A stretch of 64,000 bases of DNA from Actinomadura opuntiae (GCF_030283205.1 NZ_JASNWF010000002.1:372001-436000), one strand, 5' to 3'; positions 1 to 8,102 are shown, counted from the stretch's first letter. Notes: a model not told the origin generated them from the letters alone. A program made the numbers and translations.

Positions 1-234
1 CACGAGCAGGCCGCCCACCGCGCGCAGCGCCGAGCTCTTCCCGCACCCGGACGGCCCGATCAGGCTGACGAACTCGCCCGGCCGCACGTCGAACGTCAGC
101 TCCGTCGCCGCCGTCGTGTCGCCGTAGGCGAGGGTGAGGTCCCGGGCGGCCACCCTCGGCCGCTCCGTCTCCCGAACCGCCGCAGCTTCCCGGACGTTCC
201 CGGCCACGGCGCTCTCCTCGCGCTGCCCCGCCAC
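1..234 (-). CDS. ABC transporter ATPase, N-terminal fragment
   Basis: Only the first 78 or so residues lie in the window; the gene continues past the left edge. The reading frame gives an intact Walker A, GPSGCGKSS, preceded by the usual strand (GEFVSLI) and an N-terminal beta strand ending LAYGD. This is the start of an importer-type nucleotide-binding subunit, most like the NitT/TauT or Fbp group; the fragment is too short to choose. I take the GTG at 234, four bases beyond the stop of the upstream dehydrogenase gene, because the two are then tightly coupled. In-frame GTGs at 207 and 153 are alternatives. The energised transporter probably belongs to the same operon as the two dehydrogenases. 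Confidence 0.75.
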   Translation of the reverse strand, partial: MAGQREESAVAGNVREAAAVRETERPRVAARDLTLAYGDTTAATELTFDVRPGEFVSLIGPSGCGKSSALRAVGGLLV

Positions 235-238
235 GGCC

Positions 239-1021
239 CTACGCCCCGACCATGTTGAACCCGCCGTCGGCGAGCATGTAGGCGCCCGTGATGTGCGAGG
301 CGTCCTCCGTCGCCAGGAACAGCGCGGTGCCCGCGACGACCTCGGGCGGCGGGATCTGGCCCAGCGGGGTCTGCGCGATCAGCTTCTCGCGGCGGCCCGA
401 CTTCCAGTCCTCGCGCTCCAGCGTCGCGCCGGTCTCCATGAAGCCGGGCGCGAACGTGTTGACGCGGACGGCCGGCGCGAACGCCGCCGCGTACGACTTG
501 GTGATGCCGAGCAGCCCGTACTTGGCGGCGGCGTACTGCGGGGCGCGGGCGCTGCCGCGCACCACCACGGTGGAGCCGATGTTCACGATCGAGCCGTGGC
601 CCTGCTCCAGCATCCGGGAGCCGAACTCGTGCGTCATCAGCAGCGTGCCCTTGACGTCCACGTCGATGACGCGGTCCAGGGACTCCTGCGTCAGCTCGCG
701 CCACGACATCTGCTCGGTCGCGACGTCGCCGACGTTGTTGACCAGCACGTCGAGCTCGCCGGCGAGCTGGAACACCTCGTCGGCCAGGGCGCGGATCGCG
801 TCCCACGAGCCGATGTCGGCCTGCACGACGAACGCCTCGGCGCCCGCCTCGCGGACCCGCTCCGCGGTGCGCTCGGCGCCCTGCTTGGAGGAGTTGTAGT
901 GCACCCCGACGCGGGCGCCCTCCTGAGCGGCGCGCACGGCGATCTCGGCGCCGAACCCGGTGCCGGCCCCGGTCACCAGCACCGTCTTCCCCTCGAACCG
1001 CGGGAAGATCTTCTGAGCCAT
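239..1021 (-). CDS. SDR family oxidoreductase
   Basis: A 260-residue classical short-chain dehydrogenase/reductase, expected to oxidise or reduce an alcohol/ketone with NAD(P). The cofactor loop is TGAGTGFG near the N-terminus, followed by NNVG in the central sheet, a serine in NIGS, and the catalytic Tyr-Lys pair in YAAAK. The C-terminus ends ADGGFN, as is usual for FabG-like members. I use the ATG at 1021, which has AAGGGAG eight bases upstream; an in-frame ATG at 1039 would add six residues. It lies downstream of a second SDR gene and just upstream of an ABC ATPase, so a small catabolic operon is likely. The substrate cannot be read from sequence. Confidence 0.9.
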   Translation of the reverse strand: MAQKIFPRFEGKTVLVTGAGTGFGAEIAVRAAQEGARVGVHYNSSKQGAERTAERVREAGAEAFVVQADIGSWDAIRALADEVFQLAGELDVLVNNVGDVATEQMSWRELTQESLDRVIDVDVKGTLLMTHEFGSRMLEQGHGSIVNIGSTVVVRGSARAPQYAAAKYGLLGITKSYAAAFAPAVRVNTFAPGFMETGATLEREDWKSGRREKLIAQTPLGQIPPPEVVAGTALFLATEDASHITGAYMLADGGFNMVGA

Positions 1022-1043
1022 GTCGTTCTCCCTTGTCATGTCA

Positions 1044-1113
1044 TTTGTGGGGGACGACCCCCACACCCCCGGCAACTGTCGTTTGTGGGGGACGACCCCC
1101 ACACCCCCGGCAA
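1044..1113. repeat. Two direct copies of a G/C hairpin repeat
   Basis: A 32-base unit occurs twice, at 1044-1075 and 1082-1113. Each contains a stem GTGGGGG / CCCCCAC around the tetranucleotide ACGA (TCGT on the transcribed strand), followed by ACCCCCGGCAA. The pair fills the gap between the stop of one SDR gene and the ribosome-binding site of the next. A related hairpin occurs at 19342-19357 in the same orientation relative to its genes. Likely role: an intercistronic RNA hairpin affecting processing, stability or partial termination. Confidence 0.75.
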
Positions 1114-1119
1114 ATGCAT

Positions 1120-1908
1120 TTAGACGAGCGTGCGTCCGCCGTCGACGTACATGACATGACCCGTCATGAACGCCGCGTGCGGTGAGGACAGGAACAGGAT
1201 GGGGCCCACGACCTCCGCGGGCGTGCCGAGCCGGCCCGCCGGGACGAGCCGCACCAGGCCCTCGCGGACGCCCGGCTGCTCCAGGTAGGCGGCGGTCAGC
1301 GGCGTCTCGACGTAGCCGGGCGCGACCGCGTTCACGGTCACGCCGTGCCGGGCCCACTCGGCGGCCATGACCCGCATCATCTGGTTCATCCCGCCCTTGG
1401 ACGCGGCGTACGGCCCGTGCTTCTGGTGCGCCAGGTGCCCCGACACCGAGGACAGGAAGACGATCCGCCCGTGGCCCGCCTCCACCATGTGCCGCCCGGC
1501 GGCCTGCGCGGCGCCGAACGCGGAGGACAGGTTGGTGCGCAGGATCCGGTCCCAGTCGTCCTCGGTGAACTCCAGCACCGGGCGCCGGTCGTTGATCCCG
1601 ACGCAGTGCAGCAGGACGTCGAGGCCGCCCATCGTCTGGACGGCCTGCTCGACGACCGCGCCGCCCGCGCCCTTCTCGGTGAGGTCGGCGGCGATGGTGT
1701 GCGGCTTGGTCCCGTCGGGGCCCGGCTCCAGCGCGGCGAGCCGGCCGGCGTCCCGGTCGACCGCGGTGACGACCGCGCCGGCGTCGAGGTAGCCGCGGGC
1801 GCACTCGGCGCCGATCCCGCCCGCGCCGAGCACCAGCACCCGGGCGCCGTGCAGGCCCAGCCACGCGGTGCCGGTGCCCGGCGCCGGTTGAGTCGTCCCG
1901 TCTGCCAC
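1120..1908 (-). CDS. SDR family oxidoreductase (gluconate 5-dehydrogenase-like)
   Basis: A 262-residue classical SDR. The dinucleotide loop is GAGGIGAE near residue 30, the usual NNAG position reads HCVG, and the catalytic motifs are a serine in FLSSVSG and YAASK. The C-terminal half has the NAVAPGYVETPL signature. The start is a GTG at 1908 with GAGGAA six bases upstream; no ATG fits. It is the first gene of the minus-strand unit and its promoter region contains an IclR-type operator shared with the divergent iclR-family gene. Its N-terminal extension of about 18 residues is proline/threonine rich and probably disordered. The substrate is unknown; sugar acid or polyol is the family habit. 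Confidence 0.9.
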   Translation of the reverse strand: MADGTTQPAPGTGTAWLGLHGARVLVLGAGGIGAECARGYLDAGAVVTAVDRDAGRLAALEPGPDGTKPHTIAADLTEKGAGGAVVEQAVQTMGGLDVLLHCVGINDRRPVLEFTEDDWDRILRTNLSSAFGAAQAAGRHMVEAGHGRIVFLSSVSGHLAHQKHGPYAASKGGMNQMMRVMAAEWARHGVTVNAVAPGYVETPLTAAYLEQPGVREGLVRLVPAGRLGTPAEVVGPILFLSSPHAAFMTGHVMYVDGGRTLV

Positions 1909-1932
1909 TTGCGGTTCCTCGCCTTCCCCAGC

Positions 1933-1955
1933 TAGCTTTCACTGTATGAAAGCTA
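1933..1955. promoter_or_regulatory. Probable IclR operator
   Basis: A perfect inverted repeat, TAGCTTTCA-CTGTA-TGAAAGCTA, has 9-base arms and a 5-base spacer. It is followed at 1957-1963 by another TTTCACT half-site. It lies between the divergent SDR gene and the IclR-family gene, the normal place for a local IclR-type operator controlling both directions. Confidence 0.7.
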
Positions 1956-2022
1956 CTTTCACTAAGCACGAGTATGGTGTGACGCCGGTCATGGCGTCAA
2001 GGCGGGCCCCCGGCGGCGGGCC

Positions 2023-2829
2023 GTGACCCCCGAGGCCCCCGGGGCCGCGGGTACCGAGCCCGACCGCTCGCGCTACCACATCGCCGCGCTCGCCAAGGGG
2101 CTGCAGGTGCTGGGCCTGTTCGACGGCGCGACGCTGTCCCTGCGCACCAGCGAGATCTCCGCGCTGACCGGCATCCCGATGCCCACCGCGTTCCGGATCG
2201 TCTGCACCCTCGAAGACCTCGGCTACCTGGAGCGGCGGCACGACGGCACGGTCCAGCCCGGCGTCAAGGTGCTCACCCTCGGCTCGGCGGCGATGCGCGG
2301 CTCCGGCCTGGTGCAGCTCAGCGACCGCCCGCTGCGGCTGCTCGCCGACGCCACCGGCGAGACCGTCAACCTCGGCGTCCTGGTCGAGGACCGCGTCCTG
2401 TACCTCGCGCGGCTGCGCAACGCCGACCTGGTCACCGCGAACGTCCACGTCGGCTCGACGCTGCCCGCGCCCTACACGTCCATGGGCAAGCTCCTGCTCG
2501 CCCACCTCCCGCCGGACGAGCTGGACCGCCGCATCACCGGCGCCTCGTTCGCGCCCGGCGCCGGACCGAACGCCGTCACCGGCATGGACGGACTCCGCGC
2601 GCAGCTGGAGGAGATCCGCCGCGACGGGTACGCCGTCCAGGACCAGGAGCTCGCCCAGGGCCTGCGGTCGGTGTCGGTCCCGGTGTTCGGCTCCGGCGCC
2701 GTCCCCGTGGCCGCGGTGAACGTCGCCGTGTCCGCGCTGCGCCGTCCGTTGGACGACCTGCGCGGGGACATCCTCGACCGGCTCCGCGCCACGGCCGCCG
2801 ACATCACCACCAGATTGAGGACCCGATGA
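2023..2829 (+). CDS. IclR family transcriptional regulator
   Basis: 268 residues with the two IclR parts. An N-terminal winged helix-turn-helix (AALAKGLQVLGLF through GIPMPTAFRIVCTLEDLGYL) comes first, then an effector-binding domain with the family run LPAPYTSMGKLLLAHL and VQDQELAQGLRSVSVPV. The start is a GTG at 2023; an ATG at 1991 opens only a 12-codon frame closed by TGA. The gene is divergent from the SDR/ABC unit and shares its operator-containing intergenic region, so it probably senses the pathway substrate. Its stop overlaps the next start (ATGA), so it is translationally coupled to the decarboxylase-like gene. Confidence 0.93.
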   Translation: MTPEAPGAAGTEPDRSRYHIAALAKGLQVLGLFDGATLSLRTSEISALTGIPMPTAFRIVCTLEDLGYLERRHDGTVQPGVKVLTLGSAAMRGSGLVQLSDRPLRLLADATGETVNLGVLVEDRVLYLARLRNADLVTANVHVGSTLPAPYTSMGKLLLAHLPPDELDRRITGASFAPGAGPNAVTGMDGLRAQLEEIRRDGYAVQDQELAQGLRSVSVPVFGSGAVPVAAVNVAVSALRRPLDDLRGDILDRLRATAADITTRLRTR

Positions 2830-3392
2830 CGACCGACCCGACGACCCGCCAGTACGCCTTCACGCCCGGCGAACTCGACGGCGAGCGCCTCGCGCTGTAC
2901 CGCTCCATCACCGAGGGCCCGCGCGCCAAGGGCCCGCGCCTGTTCGACCTGGTCTCGGACGAGGGCGTCTTGCAGGGGCCGTTCAACGAGTTTCTGCTCC
3001 GCCCCGCGCTCGGCGACGCCCTGCAACGGGTCGGCGCGGCCGTCCGGTACCAGGGCGCGCTCAGCGGCCGGTCCCGCGAGATGGCGATCCTCGTCGTCGC
3101 CGCCCACTGGGACAGCGCGTTCGAGCGCACCGCTCACGAAGCCGTCGGACGGGCCGCCGGGCTCACCGAGGCGGAGCTGTCCGCGATCGCCGCCGGGAAC
3201 CCGCTGGACCTCGGCGACCCCGTCGAGGCGGCCGTCCTGCGCCTTTCCCGGGCCCTCGTCGCCGGCGACGTGGACGACGAGACCTGGGCCGCCTGTGTCC
3301 CGCCGCTGGACCGGGAGACCGTCTTCGAGCTCACCACCCTCGTCGGCTACTACGCGACCCTCGCCCTCCAGATGCGCGTCTTCCGCGTCTGA
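2826..3392 (+). CDS. Carboxymuconolactone decarboxylase family protein
   Basis: 188 residues, all-helical. The middle carries the CMD-family stretch SGRSREMAILVVAAHWDSAF followed by ERTAHEAVGRAAG, giving the conserved Glu and His. The CxxC pair of AhpD-type peroxidases is absent, so a peroxidase role is unlikely; decarboxylase or lactonase-like chemistry, or an uncharacterised role, fits better. It overlaps the iclR-family gene by four bases and should be co-expressed with it. With the divergent dehydrogenases it suggests an aromatic or cyclic-compound catabolic locus, but that link is inference. Confidence 0.8.
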   Translation: MTTDPTTRQYAFTPGELDGERLALYRSITEGPRAKGPRLFDLVSDEGVLQGPFNEFLLRPALGDALQRVGAAVRYQGALSGRSREMAILVVAAHWDSAFERTAHEAVGRAAGLTEAELSAIAAGNPLDLGDPVEAAVLRLSRALVAGDVDDETWAACVPPLDRETVFELTTLVGYYATLALQMRVFRV

Positions 3393-3446
3393 GATCGGGC
3401 CGTCGCGCACACTGGACCTCCACGCGGGCGCGACGGAAGGACACCG

Positions 3447-3473
3447 ATGCGAGCAGCCGGCGGGCGCCGATGA
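3447..3473 (+). CDS. Eight-codon leader ORF coupled to the MFS gene
   Basis: An ATG at 3447 follows a good ribosome-binding site (GGAAGGA) and encodes MRAAGGRR. Its TGA overlaps the ATG of the transporter gene (ATGA at 3470). The transporter has no convincing ribosome-binding site of its own, so initiation probably relies on ribosomes that terminate here. Seen directly; the coupling is inference. Confidence 0.45.
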   Translation: MRAAGGRR

Positions 3474-4672
3474 CCACCCGGGACCGCGGCGCCGCGCTGT
3501 CGCCGTGGCGGTTCATCGTCGTGTTCGGCGTCGTCTCCCTGCTCATGGACTTCGTGTACGAGGGGGCGCGGTCGATCACCGGGCCGCTGCTGGCCTCGCT
3601 CGGCGCGTCGGCGACGGTGGTCGGCCTCGTCACCGGGGCGGGCGAGGCCGCCGCGCTCGGCCTGCGGCTGGTGTCCGGCCCGCTCGCCGACCGCACCCGC
3701 CGGTTCTGGACGCTGACCATCGCCGGGTACGCCCTGACGGCCGTGTCCGTGCCCGTGCTCGGCCTGACCGGCGTGCTGTGGGTCGCGTGCGCGCTGGTGA
3801 TCGCCGAGCGGGTCGGCAAGGCCGTCCGGTCCCCGGCTAAGGACACCCTGCTCTCGCACGCCACCGCCACCACCGGACGGGGCCGCGGGTTCGCCGTGCA
3901 CGAGGCGATGGACCAGATCGGCGCGCTGGTCGGCCCGCTGACGGTGGCGGGTGTGCTCGCGGTCACCGCCGGCTACGGCCCCGCGCTGGGCGTGCTGGCC
4001 GTCCCCGGCGCCGCCGCCCTGGCCCTGCTGTTCTGGCTCCGCGCGCGGGTGCCGGATCCGGCGGAGTACGAGCCCGCGCCACGGGACGAGGAAGCCGTGC
4101 CGCGCGGCGAGGAAGCCGGGCCTGCGCTGCCGCGCGCCTTCTTCGTGTACGCGGCGTTCACGGCCGTCACCATGACCGGGTTCGCGACGTTCGGGGTGCT
4201 GTCGTTCCACCTCGTCCACCGGCACCTCATGCCCGCCGAGCTCGTGCCGGTGCTGTACGCCGGGGCGATGGCCGCCGACGCCGTCTCCGCGCTCGCCACC
4301 GGCTGGCTCTACGACCGCGTCGGCCCGCGCGCGCTCGCCGCCCTGCCCGTGCTCTCCGCGATCGTCCCCGCCCTGGCGTTCACCGACTCGGTGGCGCCGG
4401 CCGTCGTGGGCGCCCTGGTCTGGGGCGCGGCCGTCGGGATCCAGGAGTCCACGTTGCGCGCGGTCGTTGCCGACCTGGTCCCGTCGCGGCGCCGGGCCAC
4501 CGCCTACGGGATCTTCGCCGGCGTCCTCGGGGTCGCGGCGCTGGCGGGCGGCGCGCTCACCGGCGCCCTCTACGACCGGTCGGTCACCGCGCTGGTCGCC
4601 GTGGTCGCCGCGATCCAGGTGGCCGCGCTCGTCCTGCTCGCCGTCCTGCGCGGGCGGGCCGCGCGGCGATGA
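3470..4672 (+). CDS. MFS transporter
   Basis: 400 residues with about 12 hydrophobic segments in two halves separated by an acidic cytoplasmic loop near residues 195-215 (PDPAEYEP...). The loop between the second and third helices carries the MFS-like GPLADRTRR, and the second half repeats it as GWLYDRVGPR. This layout fits a drug/H+ antiporter-like efflux protein. No substrate marker is visible. The gene stands between the CMD-like protein and an orphan ABC ATPase; 77 bases separate it from the former. Translation is probably coupled to an eight-codon leader. Confidence 0.9.
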   Translation: MTTRDRGAALSPWRFIVVFGVVSLLMDFVYEGARSITGPLLASLGASATVVGLVTGAGEAAALGLRLVSGPLADRTRRFWTLTIAGYALTAVSVPVLGLTGVLWVACALVIAERVGKAVRSPAKDTLLSHATATTGRGRGFAVHEAMDQIGALVGPLTVAGVLAVTAGYGPALGVLAVPGAAALALLFWLRARVPDPAEYEPAPRDEEAVPRGEEAGPALPRAFFVYAAFTAVTMTGFATFGVLSFHLVHRHLMPAELVPVLYAGAMAADAVSALATGWLYDRVGPRALAALPVLSAIVPALAFTDSVAPAVVGALVWGAAVGIQESTLRAVVADLVPSRRRATAYGIFAGVLGVAALAGGALTGALYDRSVTALVAVVAAIQVAALVLLAVLRGRAARR

Positions 4673-4762
4673 GTACCCCTCCCGCCTGCGGGAAGGACCT
4701 GCGCGAGCGAGCCCCGGCCGGGGGCCGCCGCTGACGGTCGCGCCGAGCGGAAAGGACCTGCC

Positions 4763-5566
4763 ATGCCGTCAGATCCCGACCCGCCGCCCCGGGACGACCC
4801 CGGGACGGGCGAGCACCCGGCGGGGCCCGGCACCGATCCCATGGTCGTCGTCGACCGGCTGCACGTCACCTACCGGGTGCTCGGCGCCGAGGCCGGCGCC
4901 GGATCCTCCCGCGCCGCGCGGCTGCTGCGGCGTAGCCGGCCGCGGCCGCGCGAGGTGCACGCCCTCCGCGGCGTCTCGTTCGTCCTGCGCCGGGGCGAGT
5001 CGGTCGGCGTGGTCGGCTCCAACGGCTCCGGCAAGACGACCCTGCTGCGCAGCATCGCCGGGCTGCTGCCGAGCGACCGCGGCCAGGTGTTCACCTGCGG
5101 GCAGCCCGTCCTGCTCGGCGTGAACGCCGCGCTGATGAACGACCTCACCGGCGAGCGCAACATCGTCCTCGGCTGCCTGGCGATGGGCATGCCGCTGCGC
5201 GAGGTCCGCGAGAAGTACGACGACGTCGTGGAGTTCTCCGGGCTCGGCAAGTTCGTCGACATGCCGATGAAGACGTACTCGACCGGCATGGCGCAGCGGC
5301 TCCGGTTCGCCATCGCCACCGCGCAGACCAGCGAGATCCTGATGATCGACGAGGCGCTCGCCACCGGCGACGCCCGGTTCCGGCGGCGCAGCGAGGACCG
5401 GCTGAAGCAGCTGCGCGACCAGGCCGCCACGGTCGTCCTGGTCAGCCACAGCCTCGGCACCGTCGAGGAGACCTGCGACCGGGCGATCTGGCTCGACCAC
5501 GGCCGCGTCCGCATGGACGGCCCCGCCCCGGACGTCATCGCCGCCTACCGCGACGAGCACGACTGA
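4763..5566 (+). CDS. ABC ATPase, polysaccharide/teichoic-acid export type
   Basis: 267 residues. Walker A is GSNGSGKTT, the signature is YSTGMAQRLRFAIA, Walker B is ILMIDEAL followed by the D-loop ATGDARF, and the switch histidine is in LVSHS. The region VLLGVNAALMNDLTGERNI and the IDEALATGD run are characteristic of Wzt/TagH-like exporters. The first 26 residues are proline rich and poorly conserved in character, so an internal start at Met27 (MVVVDRL) is possible, but AAAGGA precedes the ATG at 4763. No permease gene is adjacent, which is unusual for this family; its membrane partner must be elsewhere. Confidence 0.88.
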   Translation: MPSDPDPPPRDDPGTGEHPAGPGTDPMVVVDRLHVTYRVLGAEAGAGSSRAARLLRRSRPRPREVHALRGVSFVLRRGESVGVVGSNGSGKTTLLRSIAGLLPSDRGQVFTCGQPVLLGVNAALMNDLTGERNIVLGCLAMGMPLREVREKYDDVVEFSGLGKFVDMPMKTYSTGMAQRLRFAIATAQTSEILMIDEALATGDARFRRRSEDRLKQLRDQAATVVLVSHSLGTVEETCDRAIWLDHGRVRMDGPAPDVIAAYRDEHD

Positions 5567-5571
5567 CCTGC

Positions 5572-5877
5572 TCAGACCAGGTAGACGACCAGCAGGGTCA
5601 GCCAGAGGACGGCGAGCCACCCGTCCGTCGCGGCCCGGAGCCAACGGGGCGCGTTGCGGACCTCCATGAAGTAACGGATGATCAGCCGGCATTTGACGAG
5701 GCCGAGCACGACGATGGCGGCGACGAGCTCGTTGCCCAGCGTCGTCGCGGTCTGGGATTCGCCGGGGGTGAGAAGCCAGGCGAGGACGGTCGCGGCCGTC
5801 AGGGCGGCCCAGGCGACGAAGACGGTCCGCTTGTCCTTCCTCAGGAGCCGGTCGGCGGGTGCGGTCACGCGGGTCAC
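5572..5877 (-). CDS. Cytochrome c oxidase subunit IV-like membrane protein
   Basis: 101 residues with three hydrophobic segments and the pattern of prokaryotic COX4 proteins: a basic N-terminus (LLRKDKR), then LVKCRLIIRYFMEVRNAPRWLR before the last helix. I start at the GTG at 5877, because it overlaps the stop of the preceding subunit III-like gene (GTGA); the longer frame begins inside that gene. Such small subunits accompany heme-copper oxidases or NorE-type proteins. Here it ends a four-gene operon that has no subunit I or II. Confidence 0.8.
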   Translation of the reverse strand: MTRVTAPADRLLRKDKRTVFVAWAALTAATVLAWLLTPGESQTATTLGNELVAAIVVLGLVKCRLIIRYFMEVRNAPRWLRAATDGWLAVLWLTLLVVYLV

Positions 5878-6464
5878 CTCATCAGGTAGAGGAGGGCGAA
5901 GATGACGACCCACAGCAGGTCGACCATGTGCCAGAACAGGACGCTCTGCTCGACGATCGTCGGCCGTCGCCTGCGGGGGTCGCGCAGCTCGCGGACCGCG
6001 ACGCCCAGGACGAGCAGGCCGAGCGCCAGGTGGACGAGGTGGACGCCCGTGAGGACGAAGTAGAAGCTGAAGAACTCGTCATGGATCGTGCGGCCGTGGC
6101 TGATCTCGACGTGCCACTCGTAGACCTTGATCAGGGCGAAGACCACGCCGCACGCGCCAGTGGCCAGGAGCAGCCGCTGGGCGTGCCGCAGCGCCCCTTC
6201 CCGGACGGCGAGCACGGCGAGGGCGGCGAACAGGGAACTGGTGAGCAGGACGACGGTGTTGATGACGCCGATGTCGACGTTCAGGTGCCGCTGGGAGGCG
6301 GTGAACTCGTCGGTCGACATGGCGCGGAAGACCATGTAGGTGACGAAGTAGCAGCCGAAGAAGAACAGATCGCCCAGGACCATCACCCACATGTCGACAT
6401 CGCCGGGCAGGCGCCGTCCACGGGCCGGAGGGCGGGTTCGCGTCGTGGTGCCGGGAGCGGTCAT
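5874..6464 (-). CDS. Heme-copper oxidase subunit III / NorE-like protein
   Basis: 196 residues, about five membrane segments. After a basic, proline-rich N-terminus come WVMVLGDLFFFGCYF, then FYFVLTGVHLVHLALGL and FWHMVDLLWVVIFALLYL. These are the conserved subunit III features, including the GVHxxH histidines and the WHMVDLLW motif. The ATG at 6464 overlaps the stop of the upstream membrane-protein gene. NorE-like relatives often occur apart from the catalytic subunit. Here it sits with a COX4-like protein and two paralogous membrane proteins, so it may serve a different membrane complex. Confidence 0.88.
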   Translation of the reverse strand: MTAPGTTTRTRPPARGRRLPGDVDMWVMVLGDLFFFGCYFVTYMVFRAMSTDEFTASQRHLNVDIGVINTVVLLTSSLFAALAVLAVREGALRHAQRLLLATGACGVVFALIKVYEWHVEISHGRTIHDEFFSFYFVLTGVHLVHLALGLLVLGVAVRELRDPRRRRPTIVEQSVLFWHMVDLLWVVIFALLYLMR

Positions 6465-7240
6465 CGGGTGCCCTCCGCCTCGTAGAGGGCGGGGGTGCGC
6501 ACGGTCTCGCGTCCGGCGGCCTTGCGGAGGAGGACCAGCAAGCAGGCGATCCACAGGCCGAAGATGACGATGGCGATGTAGAGGGTGATCACGCCGTTCC
6601 AGGCGAAGGCGCCGGAATGGTGGAGCCACATCTGGCTGGCCAGGATCTCGGTGACGATCTGCCAGACGGTGACGTAGGCGAACCACTTGGGGAAGATGCG
6701 GTTGCGGTCGTAGAAGACGGCGATGGCCAGAACGGTGTAGGCGGCCGTGAAACAGCCGAGAGACCCGTTGTACGACAGCATGCCGAGGTCGTAGAGCAGG
6801 TACAGGGTGTCGGGAGAGCGGTCGGGCCGGAACGTCGCGGTGAGCCAACAGACCAGCAGCACCTGGAATCCCGGGACGGCGCCCACCCCCATGGTGGCGA
6901 TGTAGGCGTAGGCGAGCATCCTGCCGGACGACATCCGCTTCATGAAGTAGCCGATGATGCCGTTGGAGATCGCGGCGCCTCCGGCGATCACCAGGAGGAA
7001 CACGAAGCCGATCTGGATGCCCAGGTGGTGCTTGTCGAACCAGGCCGCGGCCAGCAGGCCGGTGACGTCGGGACGGGGCGGCGGGGTGGCCCGCCCCAGC
7101 AGGCATATCCCGACCGACAGGGCGGTGTAGAAGACGGTGAACGCCCAGTAGACGAGCCAGACCTCCCGCTTGCCCGCCCGCTTCGGCTTCGCGGACTCAC
7201 CGGCCCCCTCTTCGGTGGGGGCGGCGTCGGTGTCCGTCAT
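6461..7240 (-). CDS. Seven-helix membrane protein, paralogue of next gene
   Basis: 259 residues with an acidic/basic cytoplasmic N-terminus and about seven hydrophobic segments. I do not recognise a named family. Landmarks are TATFRPDR, LYDLGMLSY, VFYDRNRIFPKWFAY and HSGAFAWNGVI. The same landmarks occur in the same order in the gene immediately upstream (AAFRPDR, LNDLAWIF, VYADDR...FPRWVGHY, GPLAWDGLV), so the two are tandem paralogues. Gene overlaps (ATGA at both ends) put it in one transcript with the subunit III- and IV-like genes. A role as an alternative core of that complex is inference. Confidence 0.8.
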   Translation of the reverse strand: MTDTDAAPTEEGAGESAKPKRAGKREVWLVYWAFTVFYTALSVGICLLGRATPPPRPDVTGLLAAAWFDKHHLGIQIGFVFLLVIAGGAAISNGIIGYFMKRMSSGRMLAYAYIATMGVGAVPGFQVLLVCWLTATFRPDRSPDTLYLLYDLGMLSYNGSLGCFTAAYTVLAIAVFYDRNRIFPKWFAYVTVWQIVTEILASQMWLHHSGAFAWNGVITLYIAIVIFGLWIACLLVLLRKAAGRETVRTPALYEAEGTR

Positions 7241-7977
7241 GACGGAAGCCCGTCCTGCTCGGCCTGGTGCCGCAGGGCGGCGCGCAGGACGAAGAACATC
7301 ACCACGGCGAAGAGCGCGAAGGCGCCGTTGCGCAGCCAGAACGACACCAGCCCGTCCCAGGCCAGGGGACCGTCGCGGTACACCGCCGCCCCCGCCGAGG
7401 GCGCCATGGCCAGCGCGGTCAGCAGCGCGTAGTGCCCCACCCAGCGCGGGAAGACCGGGCTCCGGCGGTCGTCGGCGTAGACGGCCAGGGCCAGCAGCAC
7501 GAACTGGGCCACCAGCATGCCGATCGGCGCGATGAAGAAGATCCAGGCCAGGTCGTTGAGCACCTGGATCAGGTCATCGCCCCGGTCGGGCCGGAAGGCG
7601 GCCACGGCGAAGAGGACGTCCGACAGCGCGAACAGGGTCGCCCCGGCCACGACGGCGGTGAGGTAGGAGAAGGCGTAGATGTGGCTCTCGCTGCGCATCC
7701 GCTGCATCTGCACCATGATCAGAACGAAGAACGGGACGATCAGGATGCCGAACAGGTTGAAGCCGACCATGCTGAGCTGGATCAGCGCGGTGTGGTCCCG
7801 GTAGAACGCCCCGACCTCGGCGGCGCTCATGTCCGGCGACATGGGCGGGAAGAAGCCCGGGAAGGCGGCGAACAGCACCAGCAGGACGAGCGCGAGCACG
7901 GGCGCGGACCACAGGATCACCTGCTGGGCCCGCAGAGCCGAGAAGGCCGACTCCTCTTTCGCGGTGAGGACCTGCAT
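7237..7977 (-). CDS. Seven-helix membrane protein, first gene of oxidase-like operon
   Basis: 246 residues, about seven membrane segments, no signal peptide. Conserved-looking blocks are PMSPDMSAAEVGAFYRDH in an external loop, AAFRPDR, LNDLAWIFFIAPIGM, FPRWVGHY and GPLAWDGLVSFWLRNG. It is a diverged copy of the following gene and not a known oxidase catalytic subunit: I see no six-histidine pattern for heme/copper ligation. It overlaps the next gene by four bases and is divergent from a TetR-family gene, which probably represses the whole unit. Confidence 0.8.
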   Translation of the reverse strand: MQVLTAKEESAFSALRAQQVILWSAPVLALVLLVLFAAFPGFFPPMSPDMSAAEVGAFYRDHTALIQLSMVGFNLFGILIVPFFVLIMVQMQRMRSESHIYAFSYLTAVVAGATLFALSDVLFAVAAFRPDRGDDLIQVLNDLAWIFFIAPIGMLVAQFVLLALAVYADDRRSPVFPRWVGHYALLTALAMAPSAGAAVYRDGPLAWDGLVSFWLRNGAFALFAVVMFFVLRAALRHQAEQDGLPS

Positions 7978-8102
7978 ACGCTTCCTCTCCCTCTTCAGCT
8001 GGAAAGCAGGTTCTCCTCATGCGGAAGACGGCCTGCCGTAGCTGGAGCATGCCCCCCTTCCTGACGGTAGTCAATAATCTCGATGCGGTAAGGTCCCCTG
8101 CC
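7978..8102. promoter_or_regulatory. Divergent promoter region with TetR-type half-sites
   Basis: This 125-base gap separates the minus-strand membrane operon from the TetR gene. It holds TGAC-GGTA-GTCA, a short inverted repeat, overlapping a minus-strand TTGACT that could be a -35 box. The only -10 candidate 17 bases further, CATGCT, is weak. Autorepression and control of the operon by the TetR protein are the simplest reading. Confidence 0.4.
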
